From positions 1 through 56,819 of the forward strand of contig NZ_JALEGT010000023.1 of the NCBI RefSeq assembly GCF_022763305.1: DNA of 56,819 bases. Reading direction: 5' to 3'. The position numbers and the translations under genes were made by a program. Below the pieces are notes generated by a model, which was not told the DNA's origin, ran no database searches, and saw nothing but the letters and a program-made list of their open reading frames with translations. Shown here piece after piece: positions 18,101 to 27,400 of this stretch; position 1 is the stretch's first letter; each line of letters begins with the position of its first letter. The stretch comes from Marivita sp. (GTDB taxonomy: Bacteria > Pseudomonadota > Alphaproteobacteria > Rhodobacterales > Rhodobacteraceae).

Positions 18101-19123
18101 TCAGTCGGCGGCCGGCACGTCCAGCGTGACAATCGTGCCGACCGCCCCTCGCGTGACCTGCAAGGTCGCCTGAAGCCCGTCGCACAAGCCCTGAACGATC
18201 CGGCCGCCCAGACCGTCGGCATTGGGCCAGGTTACATCCGCAGGCAGACCAACACCATCATCCGTGACCATCGCGCGCATGCTCCCGTTGTCGGTGCGCA
18301 TGACGCGCAATTCGACCAGACCGGACTTTTGATCGCGAAACGCATGTTGCATCGCGTTCGTCAGCACTTCGGACAGGATCAGCCCGATCCGTACCGCGGT
18401 TTCCGTGTCCACCATGAGCGGCTCGACATGGATGTTCATGCGGACGCCGGGACGGCTGTCGAGATAGGCGATGGCATTCGCCACGCGACCCAGATACGCG
18501 CCCAGCTTGATCTTGCCGTCATTGCGCTCAAGCGTTGCGGCCGACATTTCCTCGTACAGCAACTGCAGGCTTTCGATCCGGCGTGACAAGTCTTTGTATT
18601 CCTCGGGCGCCTTGCTCTTGCGGGCCTTCATGCGGATCAAGCCAAGGATCATCGACAGGTGGTTCTTCACGCGATGCTGGATCTCGGCCATGACCGTTTC
18701 GAACTGCTTGAGCCGCTCTGCCTGCTTGTCATTCTCGACCTCGCTTTGCAGGCCGACGAAATACACGAGCTCGCCATTGTCATCGATCACCGGAGAGATC
18801 AGCAAGGCGTTCAGAAAGGGCTCCCCATTCGAGCGAACATTCGTGAGGACGGTCGAGATTTCTGCGCGATGTTCGATGGCCAGACGCACGTCGCGCACCG
18901 CCGAATCCGAGGTCTGTGCGCCTTGAAGAAAGCGACAGTTCCGCCCCAGCGCCATGTCGGAGGTATAACCGGTCAACCGCTCGAAAGCGCGGTTGACGTA
19001 GACGATGGGATTGTCAGGCAAGCGGGGGTTGGTCAGCACCATCGCGACAGTGGACGCGCTGAAAATCGCGGTTGCGTCCTGTTCGCTGATGTCGCCGGGT
19101 TGGAACGACACATCTCTGTCCAT
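18101..19123 (-). CDS. LOV-domain blue-light sensor histidine kinase
   Basis: A 340-residue soluble kinase. A flavin-binding LOV/PAS domain covers about 12-128 and carries the photoactive-cysteine motif GRNCRFLQG (Cys63), with NRAFERLTGY, SNGEPFLNALLISPV and YFVGLQSEV. A HisKA_2/HWE-type kinase follows, with EIQHRVKNHL (phospho-His about 150), the N-box LSEVLTNAMQHAF and DDGVGLP. The start giving MDRDVSFQPGD is the first Met before the LOV fold. No response regulator is adjacent, so it probably signals to a stand-alone regulator, possibly the general stress pathway as for other LOV-HKs. Confidence 0.9.
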   Translation of the reverse strand: MDRDVSFQPGDISEQDATAIFSASTVAMVLTNPRLPDNPIVYVNRAFERLTGYTSDMALGRNCRFLQGAQTSDSAVRDVRLAIEHRAEISTVLTNVRSNGEPFLNALLISPVIDDNGELVYFVGLQSEVENDKQAERLKQFETVMAEIQHRVKNHLSMILGLIRMKARKSKAPEEYKDLSRRIESLQLLYEEMSAATLERNDGKIKLGAYLGRVANAIAYLDSRPGVRMNIHVEPLMVDTETAVRIGLILSEVLTNAMQHAFRDQKSGLVELRVMRTDNGSMRAMVTDDGVGLPADVTWPNADGLGGRIVQGLCDGLQATLQVTRGAVGTIVTLDVPAAD

Positions 19124-19251
19124 CGTAACGTACCTCTTTAAACGCGCGGAACTGACCCGCGCCGCACTGATTGCTGTGAAACCCGAAACGGCCCGCACGA
19201 TCCGTGCGCGCCGTGCGACGCAGGGACAGGATCGCCCCGCCTTTGATCGGC

Positions 19252-19926
19252 TCAGTCCAGATCCTCGGTCACGATCCGGTCGTCCGAAACGCCAAGGTCC
19301 CTGACGGCCTTTGCGACATCGTCGATCATCGGCTCCGGCCCGCAAATGTAGATCGGGCCATCGGTGTCACTAATGATCGGCGCCAGATAGTCCTTGTCGA
19401 CCTTTCCACGGGCGAATTCGCTGTCCGGCTCGTCGGTCACCACGAAGTGACAATTCAGCCCGCGCATCGAATTGAATGTATCGCGAAGGATGATGTCCTC
19501 CTCGGTCTTGTTCGAGAACACCAGATGGCAATCCTCCAGCGTGCCGTATGTCTGCAGACGGCGCTTCAAGACCGCGATGAAGGGCGTCACCCCTGCCCCA
19601 CCGGCAATGAACACACCCGGCCCCTTGTCCTCGATGGCGCCCCAGGCGTCGCTGATTTCGACCTGATCAGTCATTTGCATCTTCGCAATCTGGTCGGTCA
19701 CGCCGTCATGGTCGGGATAGGATTTGATCACGAACTCCAGCGTGGCATCGGTGGGCAAACCTGTGAAGGTGAAGGGCCGCTGCGCGTCGCGCCAGCCATC
19801 CTTGGCCAGCGCGAAATCACAGGCCTGACCGGGCGTGTATTCATACCCGTCGGGTTTGTTGAACACCAGGTGGTGGGTGTCATGGGTGACGGGCTCGATG
19901 CTTTGCAGCGTCAGCGTATATGTCAT
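19252..19926 (-). CDS. FAD-binding oxidoreductase, ferredoxin reductase-like
   Basis: A 224-residue NAD(P)H-flavin oxidoreductase. It has an FAD-binding beta-barrel with RPFTFTG, an NAD-binding half with GGAGVTPFIAVLKR, and ICGPEPMIDDVAKA near the end. It has no 2Fe-2S domain of its own, so it needs an external electron acceptor. The start giving MTYTLTLQSIEP follows an AAAGGAGACACG ribosome site. It lies 58 bases downstream of fabI on the same strand. Whether it serves lipid metabolism is not shown. Confidence 0.8.
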   Translation of the reverse strand: MTYTLTLQSIEPVTHDTHHLVFNKPDGYEYTPGQACDFALAKDGWRDAQRPFTFTGLPTDATLEFVIKSYPDHDGVTDQIAKMQMTDQVEISDAWGAIEDKGPGVFIAGGAGVTPFIAVLKRRLQTYGTLEDCHLVFSNKTEEDIILRDTFNSMRGLNCHFVVTDEPDSEFARGKVDKDYLAPIISDTDGPIYICGPEPMIDDVAKAVRDLGVSDDRIVTEDLD

Positions 19927-19984
19927 TTGACGTGTCTCCTTTACGGAAGACAACGATCAACCCAAGGCGGAGTTCCCTCTGGGG

Positions 19985-20776
19985 TCAAAGATGCTCGTAT
20001 TGCGGCATGCCCAGCACATGGAACCCGCCATCGACACGGATGATCTCGCCAGTGGTGCAGGCTCCGGCGTCCGAGGCAAGATACACCGCCGTCCCGCCCA
20101 CCGCGTCGAGCGTCGCGTTCGACCGCAGCGGCGCGTTCATGTCGGTGTGCTTGTAGGTCTTGCGCGCGCCACCGATGGCCGCGCCGGCCAGCGTCTTCAT
20201 CGGACCGGGACTGATGGCGTTCACACGGATGCCCTCGGGGCCAAGATCGTTCGCCAGATAGCGCACCGACGCTTCCAGCGCGGCCTTGGCCACGCCCATC
20301 ACGTTGTAGTTCGGCGTCACACGGGTGGACCCCATATAGGTCAGCGTCAGAAGAGTGCCGCCATTCTCCACCATCAGAGGATGCGCCCGGCGCGCCACGT
20401 CGATGAAGCTGTAGGCCGAGATGTCGAGCGAGTTCTTGAAGTTGGCACGGCTCGTATTGAGGATGCGGCCCTGCAGTTCCGACTTGTCGGAAAACGCGAT
20501 GGCGTGGACCAGGAAATCAATCGTCGGCCAGCGCGCGGCAAGCTGTTCGAACGCCGCATCAAGCGAGGCATCGTCGGTCACGTCGACATCGACCATGAAA
20601 TCCGACCCGACGCTTTGCGCCAGCGGCTCAAGTCGTTTGCCGAAGGCTTCACCCTGATAGGTGAAGGCCAGCTCGGCCCCGGCCTCTGCCATCGCCTTGG
20701 CAATCCCCCACGCGATGGAGCGTTCATTGGCGACACCCATGATCAGGCCGCGTTTGCCCTGCAACAGTCCCGACAT
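19985..20776 (-). CDS. fabI: Enoyl-ACP reductase, NADH-dependent
   Basis: Final reductive step of type II fatty-acid elongation. The 263-residue protein has the altered nucleotide motif GVANERSIAWG, SRANFKNSLDIS and the FabI active site YNVMGVAK (Tyr-x6-Lys), preceded by the second Tyr in TYMGSTRVTPN. The ATG is two bases past the fabB stop. A TTG six bases further up is possible but unneeded. It forms one unit with fabB. Confidence 0.96.
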   Translation of the reverse strand: MSGLLQGKRGLIMGVANERSIAWGIAKAMAEAGAELAFTYQGEAFGKRLEPLAQSVGSDFMVDVDVTDDASLDAAFEQLAARWPTIDFLVHAIAFSDKSELQGRILNTSRANFKNSLDISAYSFIDVARRAHPLMVENGGTLLTLTYMGSTRVTPNYNVMGVAKAALEASVRYLANDLGPEGIRVNAISPGPMKTLAGAAIGGARKTYKHTDMNAPLRSNATLDAVGGTAVYLASDAGACTTGEIIRVDGGFHVLGMPQYEHL

Positions 20777-20778
20777 CT

Positions 20779-22008
20779 TCAACCTACATACTTGGACAAC
20801 AACATCGACCCGTTGGTGCCGCCAAACCCGAAGGAATTGGTCATCACCGTATCGAGACCGGCATTCTCCACCAGTTCGGTGGCAATCTCTTCCGGCTTCA
20901 GCGCCGGATCGAGCGTTTCCACGTTGATCGAAGGGATGATGAAATCGTCCCGCAGCGCGAGCAGGCAGTAGATCGCCTCCTGCGCGCCGGTGGCACCCTG
21001 GCTGTGACCGGTCATCGACTTGGTCGAGCTGACGGGCGGTGTGCTGCCCTCACCGAAAACACGCCGCACCGCTTCGATCTCACCCACATCACCGACGGGC
21101 GTCGATGTGCCATGTGCGTTGATGTAGCTGACGGTGCGCCCTTCCGGCAGCGTTTTCAGCGCGCCGCGCATCGCACGCTCGCCGCCTTCGCCGGACGGTG
21201 CGACCATATCGGCGCCATCCGAGGTGGCCGAGAAGCCGGTGACTTCGGCATAAATCGTGGCACCGCGGGCGAGTGCCCGCTCCAGAGGTTCCAGCACCAC
21301 CATCGCACCGCCACCCGAGATCACGAACCCGTCGCGACCGGCATCGAAGGCCCGCGAGGCTTTCTCGGGTGTGTCGTTGTATTTCGACGACATCGCGCCC
21401 ATTGCGTCGAAGAGGCAGGACAGCGTCCAGTCAAGTTCCTCGCCACCGCCCGCGAACATCACATCCTGCATGCCAAGCGCCACCTGCTGCGCCGCCATGC
21501 CGATGCAATGCAACGAGGTCGAACAGGCCGAGGTGATCGAAAAGTTCATGCCCTTGATCTGGTAGGCCGTCGCAAGGTTCGCGCTCACGGTCGAGGACAT
21601 GGTCTTCGGCACGGCAAACGGCCCGATCCGCTTGGTTCCGCCGGTGTTCAGCACCGACTGATGCGCGGTCAACATGGCGCTGGTCGAAGGCCCGCCCGAT
21701 CCTGCGATGAGGCCGGTCATCGGGTTCACCACCTCTTCTGGCGTGAGCCCCGCATCGGCAATCGCCTGACCCATCGCGATATGCGCATACGCCGCGCCCG
21801 GACCCATGAAGCGCAGCGTGCGCTTGTCGACATGGTCCGACACGTCCAGCTTGAGCGATCCGGCGACCTGTGACCGGAACCCATGTTCGGCCATATCGGC
21901 ATTTGCGGTGATCCCGGACCGGCCAGCTTTCAGGCTCGCGGCCACCTCTTCGGCATTGTTCCCGATGGACGAAACAATTCCCAATCCTGTCACGACAACA
22001 CGGCGCAT
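20779..22008 (-). CDS. fabB: 3-oxoacyl-ACP synthase I
   Basis: Condensing enzyme for unsaturated fatty-acid synthesis, partner of FabA. The 409-residue protein has the catalytic Cys in [11 protein letters not shown], and the His residues in [12 protein letters not shown] and [12 protein letters not shown]. An AAGGAG site precedes GTG-ATG and the ATG is taken as start. In the usual order fabA-fabB-fabI fabA lies directly upstream. Here the dddL gene on the other strand separates them, so fabB needs its own promoter in 22009-22291. Confidence 0.96.
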   Translation of the reverse strand: MRRVVVTGLGIVSSIGNNAEEVAASLKAGRSGITANADMAEHGFRSQVAGSLKLDVSDHVDKRTLRFMGPGAAYAHIAMGQAIADAGLTPEEVVNPMTGLIAGSGGPSTSAMLTAHQSVLNTGGTKRIGPFAVPKTMSSTVSANLATAYQIKGMNFSITSACSTSLHCIGMAAQQVALGMQDVMFAGGGEELDWTLSCLFDAMGAMSSKYNDTPEKASRAFDAGRDGFVISGGGAMVVLEPLERALARGATIYAEVTGFSATSDGADMVAPSGEGGERAMRGALKTLPEGRTVSYINAHGTSTPVGDVGEIEAVRRVFGEGSTPPVSSTKSMTGHSQGATGAQEAIYCLLALRDDFIIPSINVETLDPALKPEEIATELVENAGLDTVMTNSFGFGGTNGSMLLSKYVG

Positions 22009-22291
22009 CACGGCTCCTTACAATTGTTGCATGCGTGTGTAGGGGAAGCCGGGGGGGAGGAGCAAGCAGATTGGGACCGAATTGCTGCGGCAAGAGACCT
22101 GCGCACGTCCCGAAAAACGCCCATAATGGTGGCGCTTTGGCGCAGATCGGACACATCCCCGGCGAACGGGCGTAGAAACAAGTGATCACATCTGCGAACG
22201 GGACCCGTTCGGCCTTGCACCCCGACGCCCGAGTCGCGACACAGCAGACACCAGACACCAGACAAAGACCGACCCTGACCCCGGATGCGCC

Positions 22292-22954
22292 ATGACCGAC
22301 CACCCCCGCCTGCAAGACCGCCCCGACTGGCTGTACCTTCTGCGTGACAGTTACGAGCTGTACCGTCGCCTGTCGGCCGGCGGCAGTTCCAAGATCCGCA
22401 GCCATCAGAAAACCGTGCGCGACAGCATCAGCCGGGTGATCAAGGCGAATGCCACGGTCGAAGAACATGCAGCGGTGTCGAAACCCGTCACGGCGCATTG
22501 GCGCCGCGCGCTCGACAATGGCCGGATGGAACGCCACGCCCCGTTCATCCGGGCGCTGGAAAGCGTGCAGGCGCATCTGGTCTGGCAATACGGCTATGAA
22601 AAAGTGCCGCGCGGTCTGGAACGCACCTATGCCTATGCGGAACTGGTCGGCCCCACAGGTCCCGTGATCACCGATGAGGTGATCCTTGGCCTTGTGCTCT
22701 TTGCACCTGGCTGCACCTATCCCGCCCACGCCCATGACGGGATTTCCGAAAGCTACATCTGCCTGTCAGGGGCGGTGTCCGAGAACGATCAGGGCGTCTA
22801 CGCGCCCGGCTCGCTGATCTTCAACCCGCCCGAACAGCGCCACCGCATCACGGTTGCCGATCAGAACCCGGCTCTCTTGTTCTATGCGTGGACCGGCGCG
22901 CGGGACAAACTCGCCAATCAAAAAATGGTCTTCAGTCGCGGGCCCAAGACCTGA
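22292..22954 (+). CDS. dddL: DMSP lyase of the DddL cupin type
   Basis: Splits dimethylsulfoniopropionate into dimethyl sulfide and acrylate. The 220-residue protein has an N-terminal helical half and a C-terminal cupin with the metal motif YPAHAHDGISESYICLSG (His146, His148, Glu153, Tyr155) and the later His184 in EQRHRITV, then LLFYAWTG. Length, the long helical lead-in and this motif fit the DddL/DddQ DMSP-lyase family, and DddL best by length and motif wording. It is the only plus-strand gene among fabI, fabB and fabA. Enzyme activity is inferred from the family. Confidence 0.8.
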   Translation: MTDHPRLQDRPDWLYLLRDSYELYRRLSAGGSSKIRSHQKTVRDSISRVIKANATVEEHAAVSKPVTAHWRRALDNGRMERHAPFIRALESVQAHLVWQYGYEKVPRGLERTYAYAELVGPTGPVITDEVILGLVLFAPGCTYPAHAHDGISESYICLSGAVSENDQGVYAPGSLIFNPPEQRHRITVADQNPALLFYAWTGARDKLANQKMVFSRGPKT

Positions 22955-22972
22955 CCCCGTCCGGGCCAGAGA

Positions 22973-23482
22973 TCAGCTTTCGGACAGCGCGACCTTCATG
23001 TCCTTGACCTGGTAGATGGTCTCGCCATCCGCCTCGACCCGGCCATCGGCGACACCCATGGTCAGTCGGCGGGTCTGGATCGCCTTGGTGAAATCCACAT
23101 AATAGGTCAGCATCTTGCGATCGGGGCGCACCATGCCTGTCAGCTTGACCTCGCCCACACCCAACGCATACCCCCGCCCCGGCCAGCCGCGCCAGCCCAG
23201 GTTGAAGCCGGTCAACTGCCACAGCCCGTCAAGGCCCAGACAACCCGGCATGATCGGGTTGCCGGGAAAATGGCAGTCGAAGAACCACAGGTCCGGTGTG
23301 ATGTCGAATTCTGCCACCACATGGCCCTTCCCATGCGCACCGCCATCCCCGGAAATGTCCGTGATCCGATCCATCATCAGCATCGGCGGTTCCGGAAGCT
23401 GCGCATTGCCCGGACCAAAAAGTTCGCCCCGCGCGCATTTCAGAAGGTCATCACGGTCGAAGCTGCGAGGATATTCGGTCAT
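22973..23482 (-). CDS. fabA: 3-hydroxydecanoyl-ACP dehydratase/isomerase
   Basis: Introduces the cis double bond for anaerobic-type unsaturated fatty-acid synthesis. The 169-residue protein has the hot-dog fold signature [20 protein letters not shown], with the catalytic His and Asp. The start giving [11 protein letters not shown] is the family start, and a much longer open frame upstream is irrelevant. It diverges from irr over 172 bases and converges on dddL with an 18-base gap. Confidence 0.96.
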   Translation of the reverse strand: MTEYPRSFDRDDLLKCARGELFGPGNAQLPEPPMLMMDRITDISGDGGAHGKGHVVAEFDITPDLWFFDCHFPGNPIMPGCLGLDGLWQLTGFNLGWRGWPGRGYALGVGEVKLTGMVRPDRKMLTYYVDFTKAIQTRRLTMGVADGRVEADGETIYQVKDMKVALSES

Positions 23483-23599
23483 GTTCGACAAGGCTCCCGA
23501 CGTCATTGGCAAAATCCCGCCTCCTCTATCACTGCGCGCGCAACCGGTGCAAGCCCGCCACCCGGCATCGGCTGAGACAAGATGTTGCAAGAAATTTAT

Positions 23600-23629
23600 T
23601 TGAATTGCGAATGGGTCGCACCCTATATA
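23600..23629 (+). promoter_or_regulatory. Probable sigma-70 promoter of irr
   Basis: TTGAAT (23600-23605) and TATATA (23624-23629) with an 18-base spacer precede the irr start by 25 bases. This is the most AT-rich stretch of the fabA-irr spacer. I could not identify a clear iron-control element in it. Confidence 0.5.
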
Positions 23630-23654
23630 GTCAGGAAGAAGGAGCATTGCTGGC

Positions 23655-24071
23655 ATGTCATCACGATCCATTGAACGCGGAACCGAATGGCTGTCCCACG
23701 GCGGCGTGCGGCCGACACGGCAGCGCGTGGCTTTGGCGTCTTTGCTGGTCGGTGATGGCAAGAACCGCCACGTGACCGCGGAAAGCCTCTTTGCTGCTGC
23801 GCAGAACACGGGCGAGCAGGTGTCGCTGGCGACGGTCTACAACACCTTGCGCGCATTCTGCGAGGCAGGGCTGATGCAGGAAGTCACCGTCGATGGCGCA
23901 CGCAGCTATTTCGACACCAACACCCACGACCATCCGCATTTCTACTGGGAAGACGAGGGCCGCCTGACCGACGCCCCGGCGGATGAGCTCGAGATTGCAC
24001 GGATTCCGTGCCCGCCGGAAGGTGCCGAAATTTCCAGCGTCAACGTGGTGATCAAACTCCGTCGCACGTAA
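23655..24071 (+). CDS. irr: Iron response regulator Irr, Fur family
   Basis: A heme-responsive transcription factor that controls iron and heme genes in alphaproteobacteria. The 138-residue Fur-like protein has a winged helix with [14 protein letters not shown] and [19 protein letters not shown] His-rich stretch [12 protein letters not shown] follows, the place of the Irr HxH heme/metal site. The short length, this motif and the absence of the C-terminal Cys pairs of Fur separate it from Fur and Zur. The neighbourhood irr facing fabA is conserved in Rhodobacterales. Confidence 0.9.
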   Translation: MSSRSIERGTEWLSHGGVRPTRQRVALASLLVGDGKNRHVTAESLFAAAQNTGEQVSLATVYNTLRAFCEAGLMQEVTVDGARSYFDTNTHDHPHFYWEDEGRLTDAPADELEIARIPCPPEGAEISSVNVVIKLRRT

Positions 24072-24470
24072 CCCGTTCGCTGGGCGTCAGCCACCGAGCC
24101 TCGACCATCCAAACGGTCCCTAGATCAGCCAGTCTGACCGCATGTCGGTCCAGACCGAAAGTCCTGCCGCCGAACAGCGCGTCGCTCTCGTCTAAGCAAA
24201 CCACAGCCATATTGCAGCATGCCCGCTGATGCGGCCATCACCCAACTCGCTCGAATACCGTCTATTTGAACAATACAGCCGCTCCCATCAAAGTTTCTGA
24301 AATCACTACACTCAAGCACTTGATTTTACGGCTTTGACCTGAGCCGAGCCCGCGTCCGCCAGCGCCGCTCCGAACCGGCCATTTTTCAGACAATCCACTC
24401 TTTAACTCCCCCTTCATCTCTCATCCGCCATCACCCGACGCGGGGGCGTTTTGGATGAGGGGAGAGGGGT
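24072..24470. other. 399-base gene-free stretch
   Basis: No reading frame here looks coding on either strand and no RNA gene or mobile element is visible. Base composition is more mixed than in the genes. Only the last 50 bases show structure: CTCATCC (24420-24426) and GGATGAG (24453-24459) can pair just before the GGGGAGAGGGG ribosome site of the large secreted-protein gene. The rest may be promoter or remnant DNA. Confidence 0.5.
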
Positions 24471-27400
24471 ATGGAGCCCTTGACCGATGTATTCGGGACG
24501 CAGACGTCTGCTGCGGGATTGTCGTTTGGGTTGCGCGGGATTGTTGACTGGAGTGTGCAGCAGCCGTTTCTGGACGTGTTCAAGACGGCGCGGGACTGGC
24601 ATGGGCACACGGCGAGCCAGTGGGGGGCGTACAGCGCCGGGGATCTGGATCGGATGGGTGTGCTCGATGCCGAGGGCTGGATCCGGGATCTGCCGGCCGG
24701 GGTCGACCGCATCGAGACCTACATCCTGACCGAGATGCCGGCCGAGGCGCTCTATACGGCGGGCACCTACCGGCTGAGCTATGACGGTGCGGGCGAGATC
24801 TCGGTCTTTGGCGCCGAGATCGTGTCGCAATCGGCGGGCGAGATCTGGTTCAACTACACCCCCACCGGCAGCGGCCTGGTCACCATCTCCATCTCCGACA
24901 CCGATCCGCAGAACACCGGCAATTACCTGCGCAATATCGAGGTGGTCAAACAGGAGCACATCCCCGCCTTCGAGGCCGGCGCGCTGTTCAACCCGCTCTG
25001 GCTCGACGTCATCAGCGATGCCCATTCCCTGCGCTTCATGGATTGGCAGGAGACCAACGAATCCACCATCCGCAGCTGGGCCGACCGCCCCACGCCCGGC
25101 ACCTACAGCTATTCCCAGGGCGTGCCGCTCGAGGTGATGGTGGCGCTTGCCAATATCACCGGCACCGAGCCCTGGTTCAACATCCCCTGGAACGCCGACG
25201 AGACCTATATCCGCAACTTCGCCACCTATGTGCGCGACAATCTCGACCCCGATCTGCGCGCCCATATCGAGATGTCCAACGAGGTCTGGAACTGGATGTT
25301 CGAGCAGGCCCGCGAGTCCGCCGCCGCCGCAGAGGCGCGCTTCGGCCAGGACCTCGGCGATGGCTGGGTACAGGAATACGGCGCCCGCTCCGCCGAGATG
25401 GCCCGCGTGCTCGACAGCGTCTATGCCGGCAACGAGGACCGGCTGGTCAAGGTCATCTCGACCCACACCTACTGGCCCGGCCTCGAGGAGTCGATTCTGG
25501 ACGCCCCGGCCTGGCAGGCGCTCAGCCCGGCCAATGACGCGCCCTACCTCTCCTTCGACACCTATGCGATCACCGGCTATTTCGGCAACAGCCTCGGCAC
25601 CGACGAGAAAGCCCCCGCCGTGCTCGACTGGATCGCCCGGAGCGAGGCCCAGGCCCGCCAGGAGGCATCCGCCCAGGGGCTCAGCGGGTCTGCCGCCCAG
25701 GCCTATATCGCCCAGCACCGTTTCGACCTGGCCGTGGATCTGGCCGTGCGCGAACTGCGCGACGGCTCCGTCACCGGCAATGCCGAGGATTCCCTGCAGG
25801 GCATGTTCGAGCTCTTCCGCTATCACAAGGCGGTGGCCGATGCCCACGGGCTCGACCTCGTGATGTACGAGGGTGGCACCCATGTCGTCGGTGTCGGGTC
25901 CTGGGTCAACAATGACCTGCTCACCGAGTTCTTCACCCATCTCAACTATTCCGCCGGCATGGGCCAGCTCTATACCGAGCTGCTCGCGGGCTGGGAGGCT
26001 GCGGGCGGCACGCTCTTCAACATCTTCGTCGATGTCTCCGAACCCACCCAGTGGGGCAGCTGGGGCTCGCTGCGCCACCTGCAGGACAGCACCGCCCGCC
26101 ATGACGCCGTGGTCCGGTTCATGGACAGCCACCCGGCTCCGGCCACGATGAAGGACGGCACCTGGGACAATGGCGAGTTCGACTTCGGCCCGATCCCGGA
26201 GCCGACACCCGGGGATGACGGGGACGATACCCCGGTCGTCACGCCCCAGCCCCGTCCCGAGCCGCAGCCGCAACCCCAGCCGCAACCCCAGCCGCAGCCC
26301 GAACCCGAGCCGGAACCCCAGCCCGAACCCGGTCCGGCGCCGCAGCCGGTGGACGCGGTGCGCGAATATGTCTTCGGCAACGATCTCTTCGCCTGGGGCA
26401 ATGGCGATCCCGAAGCCTCCGTCCCCTATTGGACCCACCGGCTCGCCGAGGCCGCCGGCACCTCCTACGCCACCGACATCCAGACCGGCATGCTCACCCG
26501 GCATGACGACCTGCCCCCCAACCCGCATCTCTGGGTCGAGGACGTCCCGTCCTCCTGGGACCCGGAAAGCGGCCAGAGCTTTGCCGAGGCGGGCTTCACC
26601 CAGATCACCCTCTCGGCGGTCAACTTCGTGCAGGACCAGTCCCCCGACAGCCCCTATTGGCACGAGCCCGCAACCTCGCCGCTGGAATCGGCGCTGCGCA
26701 TCATCGACTGGACCCAGGCGCAGGCCCCCGGCGCCGCCATCAACCTCTACGAAACCTGGCCCGAGATGGACGGCTTCCCCGCCAGCCCGGCGGCCTTCGA
26801 CGCCTGGCTCGACCGCATGACCGGCGACTGGCACGACTGGTGGGTCGACCTCACTCAGATGCTCCAGCAGGCCCGGCCCGAGCTCGACATCCGCCTCATC
26901 AGCGTCGGCCCCCAGATCGCCCAGATGCTCGACGCACCCGCGCTCGGCCTCTCCGGCCTCACCGCCCGCGACCTCTTCCTCGACGACGAAGGCCACGCCG
27001 CCCCAACCCTCGCCTTCCTCGCCTCCCTCATCCATTACACAACCCTCACAGGACAACAGCCCCCTCAAACCCTCCAGCTCCCAACCTCCATCCACTCCGC
27101 CGTCGCACAAAACTATTCCGACATCCTCCAATGGATCACTGACGCCCAGGGCGTGGCGCCGCCCGATCGGCTGGTCGGGCCGTTTGCGGAACGGTCCGTC
27201 GAGATCGCTACGGGGGCCATGGACGGGGACGACGTGATCCGGCCGGAGGACGGCGCGCGGTTCGTCGATGGAGGGGCGGGGTTCGACACGGTGAATATCA
27301 CTGGCGACCAGACGGCCTACACGTTGCGGTTCGATGGAGCAGACATCTGGATCGACCCCCATGGTCCGGATGGCGACGGGCTGCAGATCAGAAATGTCGA

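Noticed and set aside
24072-24470. Possible tRNA or attachment site in the irr-downstream spacer
   Set aside because: I could not fold a cloverleaf or find a direct repeat with an integrase gene. Nothing mobile lies nearby.
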